Below, in pieces: positions 5,767 to 11,282 of a stretch of 11,282 bases of DNA (within the stretch, counting starts at the first letter, position 1; each line of letters starts with the position of its first letter). The position numbers and the translations under genes are program-made. Location of the stretch: positions 1 through 11,282 of the forward strand of contig CALGCW010000044.1 in assembly GCA_937884385.1 (NCBI GenBank), read 5' to 3'. Under the pieces are notes generated by a model. The model had not been told where the DNA came from, ran no database searches, and saw only the letters and a program-made list of their open reading frames with translations. The DNA is from an uncultured Clostridia bacterium (GTDB lineage Bacteria; Bacillota; Clostridia; Oscillospirales; CAG-272).

Positions 5767-6823
5767 AGACCGCAAACCCTCTTTCTATAAGAAGTTCGGC
5801 CCTTTCCCGCGTGACCGTGATCTTTTCGCCCGGTTCGACAACCCTTTTCAATTCCAGATCGTGATAGATTCTTGTAATGCGGATCGTCACGGGAACGCTC
5901 ATAACCTCGTCATAGTTCGACTTGCCCGGTGCAAGAAGTTCATCCCATCTGTCCTCATGCGGCGTGTACTTGAAGTGCTTTTTAATTCCCTTGTAAATCT
6001 TGTCTACGGGGATTTCGCTCATATCGAACGGGAGGATGATGCTATTCTGATCGTTCAGCCCCATTTCCGCATAGACGGGACAGGGCGTAGTGATGATAGG
6101 CACTCCAAGGCTCAACGCTTCAAGAACGGTGTAGCTGTACCCTTCCGTATCGGAAAGCTGCACAAGGTAGTCTGCATCCGCGATATAGTCCGTTACGGTC
6201 AGGCACGGCGGCATATAAACCACGTTAGGGTTGTCAATCGGGGCCATGTCATTTGTAAAGACCGTCCAGATAAACGGGATATTGGCACGGGTGAGCGTAT
6301 CCGCAAGAATCTTCATGCGGTGCTTTCCCTTTTCAGGCGTTAGGCGGGTAGCTGATACAAGGCGAAGCACCTTGCGCGGCTTATCTACAACAATAGGGTT
6401 GTAGCACAACTCCACATCATGCCCGGAAATGTCCTTTGCCGTGTCCGCTACGTGCTGTGACACACCGATATAGCGGGTGATCTTCTTGTGTTCGGGCGGG
6501 TAAATCTTGCGGGCGTGGTAATCGCTGTGGAGGATAACGCTGTATTCTTTCGCGTCAATCGTTTCAATCGGGGAAGTGTCGAAGTTGAAAAATGCTCTTT
6601 CGCAAGTAATGTGTTGCCCGTAATACTTCTTTACGTGAACGTACTTTTGGAGCCGTTCAATTTGCGCTTGATCGCCCGTCCGATAAATTATTAGGATATC
6701 GTGCGTCTTTCCGTATTTTCGGGCCAGATTCCAAAACATTGTTTCGACCCCGCCGATTGCGTTAATATCGGCAAAGTAGAACACGTTTTTGAAAACTACC
6801 TCTTGTGGTTTTCGATCCAACAT
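5741..6823 (-). CDS. Glycosyltransferase, GT4-like (GT-B fold), with extra C-terminal domain
   Basis: A 360-residue enzyme predicted to move a sugar from a nucleotide-sugar donor to an unknown acceptor. The N-terminal domain has the 'INAIGGVETMFWNLA' start typical of GT4 enzymes (GGVE at 24-27). The donor-binding half begins near 'VSATRLTPEKGK' (156-167). The EX7E signature is Glu227 to Glu235 in 'DTEGYSYTVLEALSLGVPIITT'. No membrane segment or signal peptide is visible, so it should act in the cytoplasm. Residues about 310-356 ('VTIRITRIYHDLELKRVVEPGE...ERAELLIERG') lie beyond the catalytic fold and resemble a small beta-rich domain that I know from phage structural clusters (DUF7210-like, from memory). 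The ATG at 6823 has GGAAGG six nt upstream and overlaps the previous gene by 28 nt. The acceptor is unknown; virion proteins are the leading guess. Confidence 0.88.
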   Translation of the reverse strand: MLDRKPQEVVFKNVFYFADINAIGGVETMFWNLARKYGKTHDILIIYRTGDQAQIERLQKYVHVKKYYGQHITCERAFFNFDTSPIETIDAKEYSVILHSDYHARKIYPPEHKKITRYIGVSQHVADTAKDISGHDVELCYNPIVVDKPRKVLRLVSATRLTPEKGKHRMKILADTLTRANIPFIWTVFTNDMAPIDNPNVVYMPPCLTVTDYIADADYLVQLSDTEGYSYTVLEALSLGVPIITTPCPVYAEMGLNDQNSIILPFDMSEIPVDKIYKGIKKHFKYTPHEDRWDELLAPGKSNYDEVMSVPVTIRITRIYHDLELKRVVEPGEKITVTRERAELLIERGFAVYAGQATTV

Positions 6824-7407
6824 AAAGAACCTTCCCGTGGGTGATTGTACCGATATGCCAGTATGTGCGTGAATTTCTCGGTGTGGGGTTTGGCCTGTAA
6901 GCTGTCGTTTAACGATTTATCTTCTTCCCAATTCGTCTCCGGGCATCGTGCATCACCAAGAAACGAACGCTTGATAAATTTGTTCCAAATCGCGCCAAGC
7001 CTGTACTTAGTCGATTCGTTTAGGCCCACATACCATCCGTTATTGGATATGCCGTCTATGTAAACTATGTCCTCGTCCGTTATGCGGCACATAGCACTTT
7101 CCCATGCGTCCGTGATATACTCATCGTCCGCATCAAGCCCCGTCACATAGAAGCCAGTGCAAGCGTCAAACAGGCGGTTCCGGGTGAATCCTACGCCCCG
7201 GTTTGTATCGTTACGAAGCAGCCTGATATTCAAATCGGGATGCTCCGCAACATACCTTTCCAGCACTTCCCATGTGCCATCCGTGGACGCATCATCGCAA
7301 ACGATCACTTCCAGATCGTGACGGCGCGGGATGCTGTCAAGCGCACGTATAACCAACTCTCGCAAGTTGTACACCGGGACGGTTATACTGACTTTAGGCG
7401 TTGCCAA
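6796..7407 (-). CDS. Glycosyltransferase, GT2-like (GT-A fold)
   Basis: A 203-residue enzyme of the GT2 type. Residues 6-14 (VSITVPVYN) form the first strand, followed by 'VIVCDDASTDGT' (34-45), which binds the nucleotide. The DXD-type metal site is 'GLDADDEY' (90-97). A later 'AIWNKFIKRSFL' (139-150) and 'NWEEDKSL' (159-166, with the likely ED catalytic-base motif) complete the set, so all key motifs are present. There is no membrane segment. I chose a TTG start at 7407 because it gives the usual N-terminus directly before the first strand and has GGAG nine nt upstream; ATGs at 7464 and beyond would add a tail translated from inside the portal gene. The gene overlaps the portal stop by 14 nt and the next glycosyltransferase by 28 nt, so all are probably translated together. 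Confidence 0.87.
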   Translation of the reverse strand: MATPKVSITVPVYNLRELVIRALDSIPRRHDLEVIVCDDASTDGTWEVLERYVAEHPDLNIRLLRNDTNRGVGFTRNRLFDACTGFYVTGLDADDEYITDAWESAMCRITDEDIVYIDGISNNGWYVGLNESTKYRLGAIWNKFIKRSFLGDARCPETNWEEDKSLNDSLQAKPHTEKFTHILAYRYNHPREGSLCWIENHKR

Positions 7408-8935
7408 TAGAGGATTCTCCGTTGTTGTTATCTTCTTCGATGATAACAGCCTCGCCCTGACCATCCGTCTGTTCCTCAACGGAATCGGCCTTGTCCGGAT
7501 CGCCCCAAATCATCCGTAGGTACTTATCGCTGATCTTCACATCGGACACGGGATCGTTAGAAATGCCAGACTTCGCAAACGCAAGTTCCGGGGCCATGCC
7601 AGCCGCCAACATCGTCTGCAAGGATTGTGCCTTGCTCTGGATATTAGCCGTTTCGTTCCTAACAAAGTTCAGTTTGAAGTCAATCGCCTTAACATCAACA
7701 ATCCCTTTAGTACGCAATACATCAATCAGGATTTCGTCAAAGTAGCGGTTGCTCTCCTTAAACAAGTCCTCCGTGTTCCGGGCGGCACTCCCGGCCTGTT
7801 CCCAGCCGTCTCTAAAAATTACCGCGCTGCCCGTGTCGGAAGTGGATCGCCCGCCTTTAGTGGTAAGCGGCATGGAGCAAATGCGTAGGGCCTGTTCGTA
7901 CAGATCGTTTACAAGCGTTTCGGTCTGCTGCTGATCCAATTCCTCCGACAGAATCTTAAAATCTGCCTTGTTTTCACCGATGCTCTTTAGCGCGATCATG
8001 CCCGCCTTGCGGATATCAGCCGCCGTAGTATCATCGTCAAACTGACAGTTTACGGCAATCGCAATACTCTGAATAAACTGCTCAACGCCGTCCACACGGT
8101 TGCTCTGGATATTATTGATAGCGTCCAGAATTGTGATAACAGGCTCAAATGCGCCCATATTGACGGAGTTGTACCGATACTCAATGATCGGAATATGACC
8201 AAGGCGGTTTACCTCAACAGCGTCAACATAGTTAGCAATAGCGTTGTACTTCGGATAAGGCGTAGTCTTGCGGCCCGTGACAGCACCAGTAAGACGGAAA
8301 ATCCTGTCTTTTGTGAACACATCAATATGCACCACATCCTCGTCAATCACCATGTTTACGGCAAAGACGGGCTTTTTACCGGGGCGGAGCGAATAGACCA
8401 CAAACGCACTACGCGGATCAAGGGCATACGCTTTAAGCGGAATGTCAGGATCGTCCGTAGGCTTAACGTACAAGGCGGCTTTTCCGACCATGTGAAACCA
8501 ATCAGCCAATTCATTATCAGCCGTCTGTTTCCCGGAACGGTAGAGGTATTCATTCAGCTTGTCTACCTTCGATTTTACACCGTTCCTGCGGCTAACATAA
8601 AACGCGGGTTCCATGAGGAAGTACCCGTTTTTGAACGTAGTAATCTCGTCCGCATGATTCTCAATAACTTTGTTTAGAATAAACTCGTTACGATCTTTCT
8701 TGCGGTGGATAATGGGCTGCAAACCGCGCCGATACCAGTAGAGGTATTCTTCCTCCCACACATTTTGTAGGTGGAATACAAGGGCGGAGTTTACTTCGTC
8801 CAATACGTTGGTTTCGTCCAAATCGTCAACGGCAGTAAAAATGTCACGCCGCCCGAAAAGGAACCCGTTTAGAACGGTCTTTGCATTATCTTGTACGGTA
8901 TTGCTGATATCTTCCAATGTTGGGGGCCGTCCTAT
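7394..8935 (-). CDS. Portal protein (SPP1 gp6-like)
   Basis: About 513 residues; the portal is the dodecameric ring through which DNA enters and leaves the head. The N-terminal third shows the family pattern: 'YLYWYRRGLQPIIHRKK' (about 64-80), 'LNKVIENHADEITTFKNGYFLMEP' (87-110), and a later 'DNELADWFHMVGKAALYVKPT' stretch. Middle 'IDVFTKDRIFRLTG' and 'GHIPIIEYRYN' segments and the 'ILDAINNIQSNRVDGVEQF' helix are also typical. The C-terminus is acidic and Asn/Glu rich. The start is uncertain. The frame is open up to an ATG at 9043, but that lies inside a hairpin and would add unrelated residues. The only good ribosome binding site (GGGAGG, 8946-8941) sits 5 nt before an ATA at 8935-8933; the next conventional candidate is a TTG at 8917 without a nearby site. 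I placed the start at the ATA. Confidence 0.9.
   Translation of the reverse strand: MGRPPTLEDISNTVQDNAKTVLNGFLFGRRDIFTAVDDLDETNVLDEVNSALVFHLQNVWEEEYLYWYRRGLQPIIHRKKDRNEFILNKVIENHADEITTFKNGYFLMEPAFYVSRRNGVKSKVDKLNEYLYRSGKQTADNELADWFHMVGKAALYVKPTDDPDIPLKAYALDPRSAFVVYSLRPGKKPVFAVNMVIDEDVVHIDVFTKDRIFRLTGAVTGRKTTPYPKYNAIANYVDAVEVNRLGHIPIIEYRYNSVNMGAFEPVITILDAINNIQSNRVDGVEQFIQSIAIAVNCQFDDDTTAADIRKAGMIALKSIGENKADFKILSEELDQQQTETLVNDLYEQALRICSMPLTTKGGRSTSDTGSAVIFRDGWEQAGSAARNTEDLFKESNRYFDEILIDVLRTKGIVDVKAIDFKLNFVRNETANIQSKAQSLQTMLAAGMAPELAFAKSGISNDPVSDVKISDKYLRMIWGDPDKADSVEEQTDGQGEAVIIEEDNNNGESSIGNA
7417..7420 (-). promoter_or_regulatory. Ribosome binding site deciding the GT2 start
   Basis: GGAG (7420-7417) lies 9 nt before the TTG at 7407-7405, inside the last codons of the portal gene. 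It supports a TTG start for the GT2 glycosyltransferase and translational coupling to the portal gene. Confidence 0.6.
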
Positions 8936-8940
8936 GTTTT

Positions 8941-8946
8941 CCTCCC
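8941..8946 (-). promoter_or_regulatory. Strong ribosome binding site before a probable ATA start (portal)
   Basis: GGGAGG (8946-8941) is followed by AAAAC and ATA (8935-8933), in frame with the portal. No ATG, GTG or TTG lies within the normal distance. This site therefore argues for a rare ATA initiation codon, or for a base change at a former ATG. Confidence 0.55.
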
Positions 8947-9015
8947 GGACGGCGGGGAGGTGCCAAGATGCAAAAATGATGAGGTGTGATGGATGGGTGC
9001 AGTATGATGTGACTA

Positions 9016-9050
9016 CAAAACAAAATAGCCGTAGACCTATCATCTACGGC
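9016..9050 (-). terminator. Stem-loop plus T-rich tract between terminase and portal genes
   Basis: A perfect 8-bp stem, GCCGTAGA (9050-9043) with TCTACGGC (9035-9028), has a 7-nt loop and is followed on the minus strand by TATTTTGTTTTG (9027-9016). This looks like an intrinsic terminator for the terminase transcript. Because a promoter-like sequence lies just before it, the palindrome could instead act as an operator or as a 5' stem-loop of the portal message. The 189-nt gap (8936-9124) holds no other gene that I can support. Confidence 0.55.
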
Positions 9051-9053
9051 ATA

Positions 9054-9081
9054 AATATACCATTATTCAGCTATTATTCAA
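9054..9081 (-). promoter_or_regulatory. Sigma-70-type promoter candidate upstream of the portal
   Basis: On the minus strand TTGAAT (9081-9076) is separated by 16 nt from TATATT (9059-9054), which is preceded by TGG, an extended -10 feature. The region is AT-rich compared with its neighbours. Transcription would start near 9047, inside the first arm of the hairpin at 9028-9050. This arrangement weakens either the promoter reading or the 5'-hairpin reading, but fits operator control. It could drive the portal and all following head and tail genes. Confidence 0.4.
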
Positions 9082-9124
9082 TAAAAATAGGTGTGTCGAA
9101 ATGTTACAAAGTGGTGATTTTTGA

Positions 9125-10801
9125 TTAGAACGGCCTGTGCATAACGATTGCGGTATTCATATCGGACGAAACGATCATGTTTACAAACATTGCCAAAACA
9201 TCGGGAATATCATCGTGCTTGTTTTTACCTGACATAGTATACCCGATTAGCTGATCCATGGCTGTCTTATATTCTTTGTCGCGCACCGTTGCGTCCCTAA
9301 ATAGTACGTGAGACTTAACATATCCCGAATTGGTCTGTATTCTTGCCTCTTTGTTCGTCTGCGTCCACTTTGTTGTGATCGTGGTTATTCCGCCAATCTC
9401 CTTTATCCGCTTTTGTACGTTAGACGCAAACAGCGTTCCGCCACGGTTGGATTCAATTCGGCAAATGCGCACTTTGCGATCTACAAGAGCCAGCGCAACC
9501 TTTTCTTCCAGCACTTCCACCTTGCCATTGTCGCATACCCACATATCCAAGTAATAGTCCTGCCCGTATTGATAGAATATAGGCATAGCCAGATAATCGT
9601 CTCCCTGTTCCTTTGTGTCGCAAATCGCAAGGATCGAATCGGGTTCCTTGTCCGGGAGTGAGAAGTAATAGCGCAATTCCTCCGGGTCGTACAGACGGCC
9701 CTCGCGCTCTATCGGCTCGTTCATGTACAGGGCTTTCCATGACGGATCATCCATAATCTCCCGTTGCTGCCTGTAAAATTCCGATGTGAAGCCAAGGGAA
9801 TATGGATAGTCAAAATTGGAATTGTCAAACTCGTCAAGGGCTGGGAAAGCAAGGAATTTTGCTTTATGGTTCCTATCATACATCTGTTGCAAGCGGCCTA
9901 TAGGATCGTTTATACTCCACCGGGTAGCTACGATTAGCTCCTTGCACTCACCTATCATTCGCTGTTTCAAATCGGTATAATACTGTTGCCATATCTTGTC
10001 CAGCCTGTCCCGTGACATTGCGGTTTCTATGCCGTCAATCAAATCGTCACAATACAGCAGATTGGAACAGCGCACTTTACCAGCGTTCCCCGATCCGATA
10101 CTGCTAAACTCAAATGTTTCAAATCGTTTCTGTTTGGCAAGGTCAATTCGGAGGTCTTTACTGTTCGTGTTCACGACAGGGGAATCCGGGAAAACATCGT
10201 TGTATAGGTATTCTCCGTCCTTTTCCAGTATGCGCAACATTTCGTCATATACGCCGCGCAAAAAGCTGTTGCTGTGCGATCCGCCAAGGATGGAGAGGGC
10301 CGGGTCTTTTCCGCCAAGCCAAGTCATAAAAAATATGGATAGAGTGGTTTTCCCCACGCCGGGAGGCAAACTTATGGACAGTAATTCCAGCTTGCCGTCC
10401 GCCAACTCCTGCATAGCGTCCGCAACAGGCTTTAGCTGCTTTCTACGTGGCTCATAAAACCGTTTCTTTTGCGGTCTGTTCCACTCTATGTAGCGGCAAT
10501 ACGCATCAAAGTTTGTGGGCGCATCGAATAGCAGCGATCTTTTGTATAAGTCTACGCAATTCTCCACGCCGTAATACTTGATCCATTCCGCCGCCATCCG
10601 CCGTATAAAACCGTTGTACTTCTCGGATCGCTCCATATGGTATTGATCCGGGGCGGTTTTTCCGTCAACGGTTGGTGCGTTTTCTTCGCGGAATTGCCGA
10701 TTTAGGCTAAACACATCTTCCAATGCGTCCGGGTTCGTCTTAGCCTCTTTCAGCAGTTTCACGATCATCTTTTCCAGATCGGTCATTTTAGGTTGGGGCA
10801 T
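9125..10801 (-). CDS. terL: Terminase large subunit
   Basis: A 558-residue packaging motor. The N-terminal ATPase has Walker A 'SLPPGVGKTT' (144-153; Lys151), Walker B with catalytic acidic residue 'LLYCDD' (248-253) and coupling motif 'ATRWSIND' (292-299). The C-terminal RNase H-like nuclease has acidic residues in 'LAICDTKEQGDDYLA' (Asp395), 'CRIESNRGG' (Glu450) and 'KHDDIPDVLA' (Asp530/531/534). Length and motif order are normal for a complete, active protein. It cuts concatemeric DNA and drives it through the portal by ATP hydrolysis. The ATG at 10801 has GGAGG six nt upstream, 13 nt after the stop of the acidic protein gene. Residues 1-70 form a helical extension before the conserved 'FDAYCRYIEWNRPQKKRFYEPRR' region. 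Confidence 0.95.
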   Translation of the reverse strand: MPQPKMTDLEKMIVKLLKEAKTNPDALEDVFSLNRQFREENAPTVDGKTAPDQYHMERSEKYNGFIRRMAAEWIKYYGVENCVDLYKRSLLFDAPTNFDAYCRYIEWNRPQKKRFYEPRRKQLKPVADAMQELADGKLELLSISLPPGVGKTTLSIFFMTWLGGKDPALSILGGSHSNSFLRGVYDEMLRILEKDGEYLYNDVFPDSPVVNTNSKDLRIDLAKQKRFETFEFSSIGSGNAGKVRCSNLLYCDDLIDGIETAMSRDRLDKIWQQYYTDLKQRMIGECKELIVATRWSINDPIGRLQQMYDRNHKAKFLAFPALDEFDNSNFDYPYSLGFTSEFYRQQREIMDDPSWKALYMNEPIEREGRLYDPEELRYYFSLPDKEPDSILAICDTKEQGDDYLAMPIFYQYGQDYYLDMWVCDNGKVEVLEEKVALALVDRKVRICRIESNRGGTLFASNVQKRIKEIGGITTITTKWTQTNKEARIQTNSGYVKSHVLFRDATVRDKEYKTAMDQLIGYTMSGKNKHDDIPDVLAMFVNMIVSSDMNTAIVMHRPF

Positions 10802-10814
10802 ACTATACCTCCAT

Positions 10815-11282
10815 TCATTTCCTGTCGATTCCCGTTACGCCCCATGCGCATGGGTTCGGTTCGTCATGTGGCGGTTCGTCATGTTGCGGTTCGTTATGTT
10901 GCGTTTCGTCCGATATCGGTTCATCCAATTCGATATCCGCACCGATCTGTGGCGGTTCAATATAGTCATTGTCGGGTTCATCTGCGTCATTTTGCGCCGC
11001 ATTGTCCGAATTGAGTATATCGGAATCGTCCGCATCGGTCTGCATCGGTTCGCCCCGAACGGGTTCTTCCGCTTCGGGCTTCGCCTCTCTATGGTTTACA
11101 CGTTTCTTGTAGTCCGGGACAATCTCTGGTTCTTCGGGTTCCTCATTCAATTCGTATGTGGGGCGTTTCGGCTGCTCGGCCTCCGATTCTTCGCGCTCGA
11201 TCTCCGCCGCCATAATATCAATATCCGCAATCGCCTTAATGCGCCTAAAGATAATAGGCTCATGCTGTCCCTTAATATAGTC
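10815..11282 (-). CDS. Acidic repeat-containing protein upstream of terL, 5' end missing (possible small terminase)
   Basis: The frame is open from the right-hand window edge to a TGA at 10815, giving 155 residues. The first visible residues (YIKGQHEPIIFRRIKAIADIDIM) look like the end of a folded, basic-helical domain. An internal ATG at 11213 has no good ribosome binding site, so I read the gene as entering from outside the window. The rest is very rich in Glu, Asp, Pro and Asn, with no hydrophobic core, and is probably disordered. Near the end, 5-residue repeats (HNEPQ, HDEPP, HDEPN) come from a 15-bp tandem repeat. The place just before the large terminase is where a small terminase usually lies. 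The function is inferred only from position. Confidence 0.65.
   Translation of the reverse strand, partial: DYIKGQHEPIIFRRIKAIADIDIMAAEIEREESEAEQPKRPTYELNEEPEEPEIVPDYKKRVNHREAKPEAEEPVRGEPMQTDADDSDILNSDNAAQNDADEPDNDYIEPPQIGADIELDEPISDETQHNEPQHDEPPHDEPNPCAWGVTGIDRK
10858..10902 (-). repeat. 15-bp tandem repeat inside the acidic protein gene
   Basis: Three near-identical 15-bp units (10858-10872, 10873-10887, 10888-10902), differing at one or two bases, encode (H/D/N)EP-type pentapeptides. More degenerate units continue to about 10930. The repeats keep the reading frame, so length changes would be tolerated. Confidence 0.8.

Noticed and set aside
5657..6343. A 228-codon plus-strand frame across the minor head and GT4 genes
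   Set aside because: Antisense to two genes with clear motifs; no coding signals of its own.
7408..7479. Longer GT2 glycosyltransferase from upstream starts at 7479 or 7464
   Set aside because: The extra residues are translated from portal codons in another frame, are very basic and precede the normal first strand; the TTG at 7407 has a good GGAG site.
8936..9043. N-terminal extension of the portal to the ATG at 9043
   Set aside because: That ATG lies in the loop-side arm of the hairpin with no ribosome binding site, and the extra 36 residues are unlike portal N-termini; the GGGAGG at 8946-8941 points to a start further down.
5150..9050. The 9-mer ATCTACGGC shared between the spacer near 5152-5160 and the hairpin arm at 9042-9050
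   Set aside because: A single 9-base match in over 11 kb is not rare, and the spacer copy lacks the second hairpin arm.
10858..10930. CRISPR-like array in the tandem repeat near the right edge
   Set aside because: Units are 15 bp with no spacers and keep an open reading frame; this is a coding tandem repeat.

Overview
The window is part of the late (head and tail) gene cluster of a tailed, siphovirus-type phage or prophage. Every convincing gene is on the minus strand, so the map reads right to left. Strong GGAGG-type ribosome binding sites, ATGA/GTGA stop-start overlaps, an SPP1-like portal with a MuF/gp7-like minor head protein, and a DUF5055-like tail chaperone all point to a phage of a Bacillota (probably clostridial, gut-type) host. 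No integrase, repressor, lysis gene or host gene is visible, so I cannot tell a prophage from a free phage.

Layout in transcription order: (1) 11282-10815, the partial end of an acidic, repeat-containing protein in the usual small-terminase position; (2) 10801-9125, large terminase; (3) 9124-8936, an AT-rich leader with a hairpin/T-tract and a promoter-like sequence; (4) 8935-7394, portal; (5) 7407-6796 and 6823-5741, two soluble glycosyltransferases (GT2-type and GT4-type) wedged between portal and minor head protein; (6) 5766-5161, MuF/SPP1 gp7-like minor head protein; (7) a 108-nt spacer carrying a perfect 26-bp direct repeat; (8) 5052-4501 scaffold and 4472-3537 major capsid protein; (9) 3480-1855, four connector/neck/tail-completion genes linked mostly by 4-nt overlaps; (10) 1842-1369 major tail tube protein; (11) 1301-565, two-frame tail assembly chaperone; (12) 550-1, start of the tape measure protein.

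The genes would together package DNA (terminase, portal), build the procapsid (scaffold, capsid, minor head protein), close the head and join it to the tail (connectors), and build the tail (tube, chaperone, tape measure).

Two things stand out. First, the tail chaperone carries a textbook -1 frameshift signal: A AAA AAC in the correct phase, a 7-nt spacer, then a predicted stem-loop. It fuses the 112-aa product to a downstream frame that has no convincing start of its own. Second, a glycosyltransferase pair is translationally interlocked with the head genes. The second enzyme has an extra C-terminal domain resembling small phage-associated domains, which suggests glycosylation of virion proteins rather than of the host surface.
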